DNA of 64,000 nt, taken from JAUILH01 sp965230535. GTDB lineage: Bacteria > Bacteroidota > Bacteroidia > Flavobacteriales_D > JAUILH01. The position numbers and the translations under genes are program-made. Of this stretch, positions 1 through 9,373 are shown in pieces. How positions within the stretch are numbered: position 1 is the first letter of the stretch; each line of letters opens with the position of its first letter. The stretch spans positions 1,736,001-1,800,000 of the forward strand of contig OZ246009.1 of NCBI GenBank assembly GCA_965230535.1. The letters run 5' to 3'. The notes below the pieces were generated by a model, which searched no databases, was not told the DNA's origin, and worked only from the letters and a program-made list of their open reading frames with translations.

Positions 1-567
1 GCGGATGAGCTTGCCAATCCTGAATTCATTGCATCAGACATGTTGTCACAAGCAGAACACGGTTCGGACAGTCAGGTTATTTTATTGACATCCGCCCCTT
101 CCTTAATGACCAAGGTACGTGAAGCTGTTGACATGCAATTGAGTGATTTACCAAGGAGGGAAGTGGCTCGTGAGGCTTTGAAAAATTCGAAAATCATATT
201 GCTCCCCAAAGAAGATATCATGTCGTTTTCAAATGCCTACGCTCCAGAACACTTAATCATCAATACAAGAAACAATGACTTTTTTGTAGAACGGGTAGTA
301 AATGCGGGCTCGGTTTTTATTGGTCCATATACTCCTGAAAGTGCAGGAGATTACGCTTCCGGGACAAACCATACTTTGCCAACCAACGGTTTTGCCAAAA
401 GCTATTCTGGCGTTTCCGTAGATTCGTTTGTCAGGAAAATTACGTTTCAGGAAATTAGCGAAAACGGTATTAAAAATATAGGTCCAACAGTAGAACTTAT
501 GGCAGAGGCCGAACAACTTCAGGCCCACAAAAATGCTGTGAGTATCAGATTAAAATCAATGTCATGA
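1..567 (+). CDS. hisD: Histidinol dehydrogenase, C-terminal part (partial, 5' end outside window)
   Basis: HisD catalyses the last two steps of histidine synthesis, oxidising L-histidinol to L-histidine with NAD+ and a zinc ion. The frame is open from base 1, so the start lies upstream and roughly the last 188 residues are visible. The SQAEHG motif near window codons 16-21 supplies the family's Gln and His zinc ligands. YAPEHL holds the catalytic Glu-His pair, and SAGDYASGTNH holds the zinc-binding Asp. The stop overlaps the hisC start (ATGA), so the two genes are translationally coupled at the head of the visible histidine operon. The identification is very secure; only the N-terminus is missing. 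Confidence 0.97.
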   Translation, partial: ADELANPEFIASDMLSQAEHGSDSQVILLTSAPSLMTKVREAVDMQLSDLPRREVAREALKNSKIILLPKEDIMSFSNAYAPEHLIINTRNNDFFVERVVNAGSVFIGPYTPESAGDYASGTNHTLPTNGFAKSYSGVSVDSFVRKITFQEISENGIKNIGPTVELMAEAEQLQAHKNAVSIRLKSMS

Positions 568-1595
568 TAGAACAATTATTGAGAGAAAATATTAAGAATT
601 TAAAGGCCTACAGGTCTGCAAGGGATGAAAACTTTGGAATGGATGCAATCTTTTTAGATGCGAACGAGAGTCCATTTGAAACGGGCTTAAATCGTTACCC
701 GGATCCCAACCAAAATGTTCTAAAAGCCGCTTTGAGTGATTTGAGGCAGTGTAGTTCCAATCAAATTGTATTGGGCAATGGCAGTGATGAGATCATTGAT
801 TTGTTGTTTAGGTCCTTCTGTAATCCTGGTAAGGATAACATCATATGTGCGAACCCTAGTTACGGTATGTTTCAGGTGTGTGCAGATATCAATCAGGTTG
901 AATTGAGGAAGTTTTCATTGGATCAAAATTTCAATTTTAAAGATGAAGATGTACTTAGTTTGGCAGACGAAAATTCGAAATTACTTTTGCTATGTTCTCC
1001 TAATAATCCTACAGGAAACATCATTCCATTATCTACCGTCCAAAACTTGTGCAACGAGTTTAGAGGCATAGTGGTGGTTGATGAAGCATATATCGATTTT
1101 GCAGAAACTCCCTCGGCCATTGCTCTCCTGAATCAAAATGAAAATCTATTTGTGATGCAAACTTTTTCCAAGTCATGGGGAATGGCGGGTATTAGACTTG
1201 GGGTAGGATATAGTTCGGAGGCAATAACCGCCGTGCTAAATACTGTAAAGGCTCCTTATAATGTGAACACCTTAACACAGAATCTTGCGCTCAAAGCCAT
1301 AGAAAACAAGCAACAATCTGATGCCTGGATAAAAGCACAGGTGGAGCAAAGAAAGGTTTTGGAACGTGTGTTGGCTGAATATGAAATGGTAGAGAAGGTA
1401 TTCCCAAGTGAAGCCAACTTTTTACTTGTCAGGTTTATGGACGCCCAGAGTGTATTCAACAAATTGTTGGAAAACGAAATAGTGGTCCGTGACAGATCGA
1501 ATGAGTTGAATTGTGAAAACTGCCTGCGAATCAGTATTGGAACGATGGAAGAGAATGTCAAACTACTTGAAGTATTAAAAACAATGGAATCATGA
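564..1595 (+). CDS. hisC: Histidinol-phosphate aminotransferase
   Basis: This PLP enzyme transfers an amino group from glutamate to imidazole acetol phosphate, giving L-histidinol phosphate. It is a 343-residue fold-type I aminotransferase of normal length. SPNNPTG (about 145-151) and VVDEAYIDF (about 171-179, Asp173 to the pyridine nitrogen) are present. The PLP lysine is Lys203 in TFSKSWGMAGIRLG. The ATG overlaps the hisD stop by four bases, and the 3' end overlaps hisB by four bases (ATGA), so translation is coupled on both sides. Its operon position between hisD and hisB supports a histidine role rather than another aminotransferase function. Confidence 0.97.
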   Translation: MIEQLLRENIKNLKAYRSARDENFGMDAIFLDANESPFETGLNRYPDPNQNVLKAALSDLRQCSSNQIVLGNGSDEIIDLLFRSFCNPGKDNIICANPSYGMFQVCADINQVELRKFSLDQNFNFKDEDVLSLADENSKLLLLCSPNNPTGNIIPLSTVQNLCNEFRGIVVVDEAYIDFAETPSAIALLNQNENLFVMQTFSKSWGMAGIRLGVGYSSEAITAVLNTVKAPYNVNTLTQNLALKAIENKQQSDAWIKAQVEQRKVLERVLAEYEMVEKVFPSEANFLLVRFMDAQSVFNKLLENEIVVRDRSNELNCENCLRISIGTMEENVKLLEVLKTMES

Positions 1596-2701
1596 AAAAA
1601 GTATTGTTTATAGACAGAGATGGGACTTTGGTAATAGAGCCTCCGGTAGATTATCAATTGGATAGCTTAGAGAAATTAGAGTTTTATCCTGAAGTCTTCA
1701 CTTATCTGAGAAAGATAGTTGATGAACTAGATTATGAAATAGTGATGGTCACTAATCAAGATGGGCTTGGGACAGAATCTTTTCCTGAGAACACTTTCTG
1801 GCCTGCGCACAACAAGGTCATGAAGGCTTTTGAAAATGAAGGCATCCGATTCGCAGATGTGCATATCGACAGAACTTTTCCGGAACAAAATGCACCTACG
1901 AGAAAACCAGGAACCGCTATGCTTACAAGGTATCTAAATGGTGACTATGATCTGTCGCGTTCTTTTGTGATTGGAGACAGAGAATCGGATATAGAACTGG
2001 CAAGAAATCTTGGAGCGCAGGGTATTTTGATGAAAGATGAACTGGAAAACTCGGAATTGGAAAACTCACTCGCACTGTTGTCCAAATCCTGGAAGAGAAT
2101 TTATCAGTTTCTCCTGGATGTGAAAAGATCTACACTGGTCGTGAGAAACACCAATGAAACTAAAATCAACATAGAATTAAATCTTGATGGAAGTGGAAAA
2201 TCTTTGTGCTCAACCGGTTTGCCTTTCTTCGATCACATGATAGATCAACTGGCAAAGCACGGAGGACTTGATTTGAAAATAGAGGTGGACGGAGATCTTG
2301 AAATTGATGAACACCACACGATGGAAGACACGGCCCTGGCTCTTGGAAACGCCTTCAAAAATGCACTTGGAAAGAAAACCGGTATCAACCGCTATGGTTT
2401 TCTGTTACCTATGGACGATTGCCTGGCTCAGCTAGCGATAGATTTTGGCGGCAGACCTTGGTTGGTTTGGGACGTGACGTTTAAAAACGAGAGAATTGGT
2501 GACGTTCCAACGGAAATGTTCGAACACTTTTTTAAATCATTCTCGGATGAAGCCAGATGTAATTTAAATATCAAATGTGAGGGAGATAATGACCACCACA
2601 AAATTGAATCCATCTTCAAAGCATGGTCTAAAGCCATAAAAATGGCAGTCAAGAGAGATACATCATCTATGGAACTACCAACTACAAAAGGACGCTTATG
2701 A
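1592..2701 (+). CDS. hisB: Bifunctional histidinol-phosphatase / imidazoleglycerol-phosphate dehydratase
   Basis: This two-domain enzyme performs the dehydratase step and the later dephosphorylation of histidinol phosphate. Residues 1-170 form a HAD phosphatase with the nucleophile motif FIDRDGTL (Asp8, Asp10) and GDRESD near 128-133. Residues about 180-369 form the IGP dehydratase, with the two metal-binding motifs HHTMED (241-246) and DHHKIE (334-339). The loop around residues 88-108 (IDRTFPEQNAPTRKPG) lacks the cysteine cluster that binds zinc in the Escherichia coli phosphatase domain. Start and stop overlap hisC and hisH by four bases each. The fusion is known from enterobacteria and Bacteroidota. 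Confidence 0.96.
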   Translation: MKKVLFIDRDGTLVIEPPVDYQLDSLEKLEFYPEVFTYLRKIVDELDYEIVMVTNQDGLGTESFPENTFWPAHNKVMKAFENEGIRFADVHIDRTFPEQNAPTRKPGTAMLTRYLNGDYDLSRSFVIGDRESDIELARNLGAQGILMKDELENSELENSLALLSKSWKRIYQFLLDVKRSTLVVRNTNETKINIELNLDGSGKSLCSTGLPFFDHMIDQLAKHGGLDLKIEVDGDLEIDEHHTMEDTALALGNAFKNALGKKTGINRYGFLLPMDDCLAQLAIDFGGRPWLVWDVTFKNERIGDVPTEMFEHFFKSFSDEARCNLNIKCEGDNDHHKIESIFKAWSKAIKMAVKRDTSSMELPTTKGRL

Positions 2702-3261
2702 AAGTTGGAATTATAGATTATGGTGCCGGAAATGTGAGATCAGTACAATTCGCTTTTGAAAGAATTGGTGTGATGCCATTGGTGTCAAATTCAACAGAGC
2801 AACTGAAGACATGTGACAAGCTCATATTTCCCGGAGTGGGAGAAGCTTCCAGCGCAATGATGGCTTTGAAACAACAGGGCCTGGATCGACTCATTCCCGA
2901 ATTAAAACAGGATGTGCTGGGAATCTGCCTGGGGATGCAGCTGATGTGCCTTCACACGGAGGAAGGAGATACAAAAGGACTTGGGATTTTCAATACAAAA
3001 GTGAAACAGTTCAAATTGGATTTGAAGGTACCTCATATGGGCTGGAATGATGTAGTCTATGAAGAGCAAACAGAGCGTTCTGATATGTATTTTGTTCACA
3101 GTTATTATGCGGATTTGTGTGAACACACGATCATGGAAACGAATTATGGTGTCCCTTTTTCATCCGCACTGAAGAGAAATAATTTTTATGGCTTCCAGTT
3201 TCACCCCGAAAAGTCAGGGGAACAGGGAGAAAGGTTGTTAAAGAAATTTTTAAGCTTATGA
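2698..3261 (+). CDS. hisH: Imidazole glycerol phosphate synthase, glutamine amidotransferase subunit
   Basis: HisH hydrolyses glutamine and channels ammonia to HisF, which makes imidazole glycerol phosphate and AICAR. It is a 187-residue class I glutamine amidotransferase. The nucleophile is Cys77 in GICLGMQLM, and the rest of the triad is His169 and Glu171 in FQFHPEKS. The N-terminal IDYGAGN motif is typical of HisH. It overlaps hisB and hisA by four bases each. The partner subunit gene, hisF, lies two genes downstream in the same operon. Confidence 0.97.
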   Translation: MKVGIIDYGAGNVRSVQFAFERIGVMPLVSNSTEQLKTCDKLIFPGVGEASSAMMALKQQGLDRLIPELKQDVLGICLGMQLMCLHTEEGDTKGLGIFNTKVKQFKLDLKVPHMGWNDVVYEEQTERSDMYFVHSYYADLCEHTIMETNYGVPFSSALKRNNFYGFQFHPEKSGEQGERLLKKFLSL

Positions 3262-3977
3262 GATTAATTCCAGCGATAGATATCATTGAAGGAGAATGTG
3301 TCAGACTGAGTAAAGGTGATTACGACACCAAAGTTGAGTATGGCAATCCGCTCGATATGGCCATGATGTTTGAAGATTCGGGTATAGAGTATTTGCACGT
3401 GGTAGATCTGGATGGAGCCAAGGCCAAACGTGTAATTAATCTGAATGTATTGGAGACCATTGCCAATAAAACAAAACTGAAAATTGACTTTGGTGGAGGC
3501 GTTAAATCAGATGAAGATTTGAAACGTGTGTTTGATGCAGGAGCAAATCAAATCACTGCCGGAAGTATAGCAGTTAATCAACCGGAGACAGTGCTCAATT
3601 GGCTGGAAGAATATGGCTCAGATAAGATTATTCTTGGGGCTGACGTGAGAAACAAAATGGTCTCAACCAATGGCTGGCTCAAAGATTCTGATCAGGGAAT
3701 AGAGTCGTTTCTGGACTACTATGTGGGGAGAGGTATATCTTATGTTATCTCAACGGATATTGCGAAAGATGGGATGCTTCAAGGCCCTTCTGTTGAGTTG
3801 TATAGAGACATTTTAAAGGCGTTTCCAAATGTCAATTTAATTGCGAGTGGAGGTGTGGCAAGTTTAGAAGATTTATATGAGCTAAAAGCTATTGACTGTG
3901 AAGGAGTGATTATAGGAAAGGCCATTTATGAGAACAAAATTAGTTTAATCGATTTGCAGAAATTCAATGAAAAATAA
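3258..3977 (+). CDS. hisA: ProFAR isomerase (1-(5-phosphoribosyl)-5-[(5-phosphoribosylamino)methylideneamino]imidazole-4-carboxamide isomerase)
   Basis: HisA opens the ribose of ProFAR by an Amadori rearrangement to give PRFAR, the HisF substrate. It is a 239-residue (beta-alpha)8 barrel. The general acid/base pair is Asp8 (IPAIDI) and Asp129 (GADVRN), and the phosphate-binding loops are seen as FGGGV and ASGGV. The 3' end overlaps hisF by 11 bases, so the order hisH-hisA-hisF is compact and probably translationally coupled. HisA and HisF are sister folds. This one is HisA because it has IPAIDIIEGECVRL rather than the IPCLDV start of HisF. Confidence 0.97.
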   Translation: MRLIPAIDIIEGECVRLSKGDYDTKVEYGNPLDMAMMFEDSGIEYLHVVDLDGAKAKRVINLNVLETIANKTKLKIDFGGGVKSDEDLKRVFDAGANQITAGSIAVNQPETVLNWLEEYGSDKIILGADVRNKMVSTNGWLKDSDQGIESFLDYYVGRGISYVISTDIAKDGMLQGPSVELYRDILKAFPNVNLIASGGVASLEDLYELKAIDCEGVIIGKAIYENKISLIDLQKFNEK

Positions 3978-4734
3978 TTTGAAAAAACGCATCATTCCGT
4001 GCCTTGATGTTAAGGATGGGAGAACCGTAAAAGGTGTGAATTTCGTTGGACTCAGAGATGCAGGAGATCCTATAGAATTGGCTGCCAGATATGCTCAGGA
4101 AGGGGCAGATGAATTGGTATTTCTTGACATTTCAGCAACGCACGAGAAACGGAAAACCATGTTGACCTGGGTCGAAGAAGTTGCTCGTGTTGTCAATATC
4201 CCCTTTACAGTTGGAGGTGGCATTTCTTCCGTTGATGATGTATATGACATATTGAGAGCTGGTGCAGATAAAGTAAGTATCAACTCAGCGGCCATTAGAA
4301 ATCCAAAACTATTGAGCGACATAGCCGGGAAGTTTGGGAATCAATGTGTGGTGTGTGCAATTGATGCCAAACGAGAAGGAGATAACTGGCAGGTATTTAT
4401 GTCTGGTGGACGTCAGAGAACTGAACTGGAATTGTTTTCCTGGGCGAGAGAAGCACAGAAACTCGGGGCAGGAGAAATACTATTTACCTCAATGGATCAC
4501 GATGGTACGAAAAACGGCTTTGCGCTGGAAGCCTTGGCACAATTAAATGAAACCTTGTCGATTCCGGTAATCGCTTCAGGAGGGGCAGGTGAGGTGTCAC
4601 ATTTTAAGGATGTATATACCACCGGAAAATCGGATGCAGCTCTGGCTGCAAGCATCTTTCACTTTGGCGAGATTAAATTAAATGAACTGAAATCGTATTT
4701 ATCGATTCAAAACATAGAAACAAGACGTATATGA
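3967..4734 (+). CDS. hisF: Imidazole glycerol phosphate synthase, cyclase subunit
   Basis: HisF uses ammonia from HisH to convert PRFAR to imidazole glycerol phosphate and AICAR. It is a 255-residue TIM barrel of normal length. The catalytic aspartates are Asp14 (IIPCLDVKDGR) and Asp133 (CAIDAKR). Phosphate loops TVGGGI and ASGGAG are clear. It starts inside the end of hisA, and its stop overlaps the hisIE start by four bases. The ATG at 3967 gives a slightly extended N-terminus (MKNNLKK) before the conserved RIIPCLD. Confidence 0.97.
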   Translation: MKNNLKKRIIPCLDVKDGRTVKGVNFVGLRDAGDPIELAARYAQEGADELVFLDISATHEKRKTMLTWVEEVARVVNIPFTVGGGISSVDDVYDILRAGADKVSINSAAIRNPKLLSDIAGKFGNQCVVCAIDAKREGDNWQVFMSGGRQRTELELFSWAREAQKLGAGEILFTSMDHDGTKNGFALEALAQLNETLSIPVIASGGAGEVSHFKDVYTTGKSDAALAASIFHFGEIKLNELKSYLSIQNIETRRI

Positions 4735-5324
4735 AAATAGATTTTAATAAAATGAATGGCCTGATCCCTGCAATCATTCAGGACAACAATACCGGAGAGG
4801 TGTTAATGCTGGGATATATGAATGAAGCTGCAATTGAGAAAACGCAACAAAGCAACCGTGTGCACTTCTTTAGCAGGTCTAAAGACAGACTTTGGATGAA
4901 AGGGGAGAGTAGCGGCAATGTTCTGGATCTCATTTCTATGAAGGTAGATTGCGACGGAGATGCTTTGTTGGTAAAGGTTAATCCTACCGGACCGACATGT
5001 CATACCGGAGACGAAACATGTTGGGGAAACAGGGATTTTGACGATTTTTCTTTACTTAAACGACTGGAATCTGTAATTGATAACAGAGCAAGTCAGCCAA
5101 ATGCCAGGTCGTACGTGTCAAGCTTATTCGAAAAAGGCATTAATAAAATTGCTCAGAAAGTAGGGGAAGAAGCGGTTGAGGTAGTTATTGAAGCAAAAGA
5201 TGATCAGGATGATCTGTTTTTAAATGAAAGCGCAGATCTTTTGTTTCACTATTTAATTCTGCTTAGAGCAAAGAATTTTGAATTGAAAGATGTATTAAAA
5301 GTATTGGCTTCTAGAGAGCAATAG
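4731..5324 (+). CDS. hisI: Bifunctional phosphoribosyl-AMP cyclohydrolase / phosphoribosyl-ATP pyrophosphatase
   Basis: This is the HisIE fusion that carries out steps two and three of histidine synthesis. Residues 1-105 are the zinc cyclohydrolase, with DCDGDALL (Cys74) and the cysteines of GPTCHTGDETCW (Cys90, Cys97). Residues from about 110 to 197 are the pyrophosphatase, with the helical metal motif VGEEAVEVVIEAK. It is the last gene of the visible operon. Its 3' end overlaps by 14 bases with a convergent lipoprotein gene on the other strand, and no hairpin terminator is visible between them. Confidence 0.96.
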   Translation: MKIDFNKMNGLIPAIIQDNNTGEVLMLGYMNEAAIEKTQQSNRVHFFSRSKDRLWMKGESSGNVLDLISMKVDCDGDALLVKVNPTGPTCHTGDETCWGNRDFDDFSLLKRLESVIDNRASQPNARSYVSSLFEKGINKIAQKVGEEAVEVVIEAKDDQDDLFLNESADLLFHYLILLRAKNFELKDVLKVLASREQ

Positions 5325-6168
5325 AATCAGGCTCTTCAAGACTGATTACAATGGTTTGATCAAATTCGGATTTTTCCGGATTCCAAAAATGTTCATGTAT
5401 TTGATCCAGGAGCGTATCTTGTTCAACGGTTTCGGTGGTTCTTATCTGCATAGCAGAAACCCCTCCGTCTTTTTCAAGATATTCGATTGTACGTTTGGTA
5501 ATCTTGGATTTAACTGAACCGTCTGCCATCTCATCATGTGAGTAAGACTGGTAGTCATCAAAGAAGGTGTTCGTCAGGAAAATTTCTTGCAAACCATCAT
5601 CTTTCAATTCATAGATATTGATCCCGGCATCTGCATAAACGGAAATACTCTGTTCCCATTCTGCTATGATATTGTATTTGTCTGTGGACTGTAATTTCCT
5701 AAAACTAATTGAGCAAAGCCCTTCCTTAGAGTGAATTTCGAGGGTATCTATTGGCTCTACTTCATCATTGTATATAATACCATAGTTTGTCCATGAAAGA
5801 AGAGGAGAGAAGTACATAAATGAGATGTACTCGGGTTTATCATCACCAGTTAAATTTACGGCATACAATTCTCCTAAACCGGGTAATGGATTCAATGAAT
5901 ACGTGTACTCCAAAAAGTCGTCCTGGCACGTATCTTTTTCCAATTCAATGAGCTTACCACGTCTTTCTTTTCGAGCCCATTCGTACTCCTGAGGAAACTC
6001 ATGCTGTAGAAAATTAAGATCGTTGACAAAAAGTGTCTTATGGTATGGTGCATCTTCTACATGAAAAGTGGATTGATGGGTATCTACTTTCTGAGGCTTT
6101 TCAGTGCAGGCACATGCCAAAATGCATGTAGATAATAAAAGTCCTGTCTTTAAGCTGTTGGTTACCAT
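5311..6168 (-). CDS. Uncharacterised lipoprotein
   Basis: I do not recognise a family for this 285-residue protein. The N-terminus is a lipoprotein signal: a basic start, a hydrophobic stretch, then ILACAC with Cys19 or Cys21 as the likely lipidated residue. The rest is rich in acidic and aromatic residues and reads like a beta-rich periplasmic or surface domain. It lies eight bases downstream of the SpoIIE-type sensor gene on the same strand, so the two are probably cotranscribed. Its 3' end overlaps hisIE, which is convergent. It could be an accessory lipoprotein of the sensor, but that rests on position only. Confidence 0.75.
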   Translation of the reverse strand: MVTNSLKTGLLLSTCILACACTEKPQKVDTHQSTFHVEDAPYHKTLFVNDLNFLQHEFPQEYEWARKERRGKLIELEKDTCQDDFLEYTYSLNPLPGLGELYAVNLTGDDKPEYISFMYFSPLLSWTNYGIIYNDEVEPIDTLEIHSKEGLCSISFRKLQSTDKYNIIAEWEQSISVYADAGINIYELKDDGLQEIFLTNTFFDDYQSYSHDEMADGSVKSKITKRTIEYLEKDGGVSAMQIRTTETVEQDTLLDQIHEHFWNPEKSEFDQTIVISLEEPDSIAL

Positions 6169-6175
6169 AAGAAGA

Positions 6176-9100
6176 TTACAATTTAATTCCGATTACGAGT
6201 ACGTCATCAATTTGACGATGGCCTTCCGTCCACAAAGAAAACTCTCTATCCATTCTCGCATATTGTTCTTCTGCACTTAAGTTGTGAGACTCTTCAAAAA
6301 TGGCTTTTAGTCTGGAGACTTTAAATTTCTTGCCATTTGGACCTCCAAACTGATCAGGATAACCATCTGTAAACATATAAATGCCATCGCCCTCACTTAG
6401 TTGAACGGTGGTCATTTCAAACGATTTTTCAAAATTCTTATAGCCGCCTCCAATTGGGTTTCTGTTGGCCTTCAGGTTATGAAGTTCTCCATCCTTGATC
6501 ACAAAAACAGGTCTCATGGCAGAGCAAATTCTGAGAACTTTGGTTTTTAAGTTGATCTCAATTACGGAAATGTCCATCCCGTCTTTTGGATTTTCTTCCT
6601 GTCCGTCAGATGTCAGCAAACTCACCACTTCTTTCTCAAGAGTTTCCAGAATATCTTGTGGTGTAGACACATTTGATCTTCTCACAGCATCTTGAAGAAT
6701 GGTTCCTCCAATCAAACTCATAAAGGCACCCGGAACACCATGCCCGGTTGCATCCGCACAGGCCATAAAGAATCTGTCATCATCTGGTTTATGCATCCAA
6801 TAGAAATCACCGGAAACAATATCTCTTGGTTTGAAATAGATGTAAGAATTAGGAAGTACACGCTGAAGCTCAGAATATTTTGGAATCACTGCTCTTTGAA
6901 TTCTCTTCGCGTAGTTAATCGAATCCGTGATGTCCTTGTTCTTGCTTTCCAGTTCTTCTTTTTGTTCAATTACCTCACGCGTTCTTTCATCCAGTTCTGT
7001 TTGCAGATATTCCTGAATTTGTCTCTGTCTCTTCTCTCTGTAACGAATGTAGAAGAAGACCGCAGCAATTAAAAGGAGTACACATAAAGTTATGAACCAC
7101 CACTTCTTCCAAATAGGGGTGGCAATTCTAATTTCTACATCTGTTGATTGGATGCTGCAATATCCATCACTGTTGCAAGATTTAACTTTAAAGACATAGT
7201 CTCCGTCTGCCAAATTGTTGTATTGGGCAAAGTTGTTGGTACTGAGTTCTGTCCATTCCGTTTCGTAGCCTTCCAGCGTATAAGAATAGGTTACATTGTT
7301 CGAGTTCTTGAAGGATAAACCAATGAACTCAAAACGCACTTTGTAATTGCCGTACCCCAATTCTATTGGACCACCTGAATATTCTGTGTCACTGTTACCG
7401 GAGCTAACAATAACCTTTAGAAGATCCGTTAACGGAGGAATGGTATTGACCTTGTCTTTTGATTGAACAAACTTATAAGCCCCTTCATTGGTTCCAAACC
7501 AAACATTGTTGTCGTGATCTTTAAAAATGGCACTCTTGGAGCAGTCGCCCATAAAACCATTTTGCGGACCGTAGGTTTTTACCATGTTCTTATCAGGAAT
7601 AATACGACTGATTCCGCCTCTGTGACCAATCCAAACATTGTCGTTGTCGTCTACAATCAAAGAGTAGCAGTAATCACTTAAAAGCTGGTTGTTGAGGTCG
7701 AAATGGACAAACTCCTTACGATTGGTATTGAATTTATAGACACCATGACCGTAGGTGGCCATCCAGATATCTCCGTTAGAGTCGCCACAAACACTAATGA
7801 TGTCCAGTATATTTCCGGTCTCCTTTATCTTATAGTGTTTGATCTCCGTTCCTCTGATTCTTGAGAGGTAGTTACTCCTTGTAGCTACCCAAATTGTGCT
7901 CGTTTTTGGGTCTTTGTACAATTGAGAAATGTCGTTATGCTTCAACTGGTTTTCCGTGGACAACTTAACAGCATCTTTGGTGATGGTGTTGTATTGAAAC
8001 ATCCCAAACTTGGTTGCTATGTATATAAATTGATCGCCTCCGGTAATGGAATTAACCGAGTTACTAATCTTATCCAGAGACAGGTTGAGGGATTCAAAAG
8101 TCTCCTCTCCTTTGTACATTACATAGGCACCATGTTGGTCGGTACCCAGCCAGTAATTTCCCTTTTTATCGATATAGATCGCAGTTACGGAATCTGTTTT
8201 AGGCAAACCATAAAGTGAATCATAAACCGTGATGGAGTTGTCAATCTTCTTTTCAACGATCAATTTTCCTTCCGTACCGTAGTAATAATAATTGGTGTCA
8301 ACATAAATAGACAGGATATTCTTGTAGGTCTGTGTATCTACGGTTTCAACATACTGCTCAAACAGATGATCAATAAGATAGTAGAGGGAACCACCATGAG
8401 ATCCTACCCAAATATTGCCTTCTCTGTCCTCAAAAACAAGGTTGATGTCCGTCGACTCTAGCATGTAATTGGCCCCAATCTGCTGCACGTCAATGTATGA
8501 ATTGGTAGAAGCGGAGTAACTGGCCTTTAAGACGCCTTCTTCCTGGGTGGAAATCCAAAGGTTGCCGGAACGGTCTTCAAGGATATGTCTCACAATTTTG
8601 TCCTGGAGATCATACCCCTCTCCAATACTGATGACCTCAATAAAACCTTTTGTACTTGGATCGACCTTAATTTTGTAAATCCCGTTTTCTTCTGTTCCAA
8701 TCCAGTAAGTATCTGGTTCGTGAGATTTACAAACATGTGAGATTTTACCGTCAGGAATGTCCTTAACCTGCATGATTTTGAAAGGATTTCCCTGCTTTTG
8801 AATCTGATAGAGAAAGAGGCCTTCATCGGTTCCAACCAGAAGCAAACCATTGTAGGCAAACTCCATGTCCGAAATGTTTAAATCCTGAAACTCGTTGCTG
8901 TAGTGCTTTAATTTACCATCACGATAGCGAACCAAACCATTGCTCTGCAGTGCGTACCAGATGTTGCCCTCTTTGTCTTCCTTGATCGAATTAACACTGC
9001 TGGAAAATTCCGTTTCCACTTTAAGGCTGCTAAATTTCCCGTCTTTGTATTGTGTGATTCCTCCAGACTGATGTCCCCACCAAATTCCTCCGGAACTATC

Positions 9101-9373
9101 TGTGTAACCAACTGTAATGAAGTTCTCTGTTAAACTATCGCCTTCATAAAGGACTTCAAAGTTGAAACCATTGTATTTGAAAACACCTTCGCTCGTTCCA
9201 ACCCAAAGGTAACCCTGATCATCTTGATTAATAGAATAAATGAATGGTTGAAGAATTCCCGACTGACTGTCGAACTGCTTTACCTCAATAGATTTTTGAC
9301 CAAGTACATTTAGGCCAATCAAGCAAAGCGTTGCAAGTAGAAAGGCTCTATTTAGTACTGATTTTATAAGCAT
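6176..9373 (-). CDS. Membrane sensor with two-component-type beta-propellers, Y_Y_Y domain and SpoIIE/PP2C phosphatase output
   Basis: This is a large signal-transduction protein of about 1065 residues. A signal peptide is followed by many propeller repeats with the DxxGxlWvGT motif (to about residue 640). Next come a Y_Y_Y domain (about 685-745), one membrane helix (WWFITLCVLLLIAAVFFY, about 761-780) and a charged coiled-coil linker. The C-terminal SpoIIE-type phosphatase begins near residue 840 (FKPRDIVSGDFYW, CADATGHGVPGAFMS). The periplasmic part should sense a ligand and the cytoplasmic PP2C should dephosphorylate an anti-anti-sigma-like partner. I chose the ATG at 9373, which starts directly at a signal peptide; a GTG at 9388 would add five residues and lengthen the overlap with the upstream gene. 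Confidence 0.9.
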   Translation of the reverse strand: MLIKSVLNRAFLLATLCLIGLNVLGQKSIEVKQFDSQSGILQPFIYSINQDDQGYLWVGTSEGVFKYNGFNFEVLYEGDSLTENFITVGYTDSSGGIWWGHQSGGITQYKDGKFSSLKVETEFSSSVNSIKEDKEGNIWYALQSNGLVRYRDGKLKHYSNEFQDLNISDMEFAYNGLLLVGTDEGLFLYQIQKQGNPFKIMQVKDIPDGKISHVCKSHEPDTYWIGTEENGIYKIKVDPSTKGFIEVISIGEGYDLQDKIVRHILEDRSGNLWISTQEEGVLKASYSASTNSYIDVQQIGANYMLESTDINLVFEDREGNIWVGSHGGSLYYLIDHLFEQYVETVDTQTYKNILSIYVDTNYYYYGTEGKLIVEKKIDNSITVYDSLYGLPKTDSVTAIYIDKKGNYWLGTDQHGAYVMYKGEETFESLNLSLDKISNSVNSITGGDQFIYIATKFGMFQYNTITKDAVKLSTENQLKHNDISQLYKDPKTSTIWVATRSNYLSRIRGTEIKHYKIKETGNILDIISVCGDSNGDIWMATYGHGVYKFNTNRKEFVHFDLNNQLLSDYCYSLIVDDNDNVWIGHRGGISRIIPDKNMVKTYGPQNGFMGDCSKSAIFKDHDNNVWFGTNEGAYKFVQSKDKVNTIPPLTDLLKVIVSSGNSDTEYSGGPIELGYGNYKVRFEFIGLSFKNSNNVTYSYTLEGYETEWTELSTNNFAQYNNLADGDYVFKVKSCNSDGYCSIQSTDVEIRIATPIWKKWWFITLCVLLLIAAVFFYIRYREKRQRQIQEYLQTELDERTREVIEQKEELESKNKDITDSINYAKRIQRAVIPKYSELQRVLPNSYIYFKPRDIVSGDFYWMHKPDDDRFFMACADATGHGVPGAFMSLIGGTILQDAVRRSNVSTPQDILETLEKEVVSLLTSDGQEENPKDGMDISVIEINLKTKVLRICSAMRPVFVIKDGELHNLKANRNPIGGGYKNFEKSFEMTTVQLSEGDGIYMFTDGYPDQFGGPNGKKFKVSRLKAIFEESHNLSAEEQYARMDREFSLWTEGHRQIDDVLVIGIKL

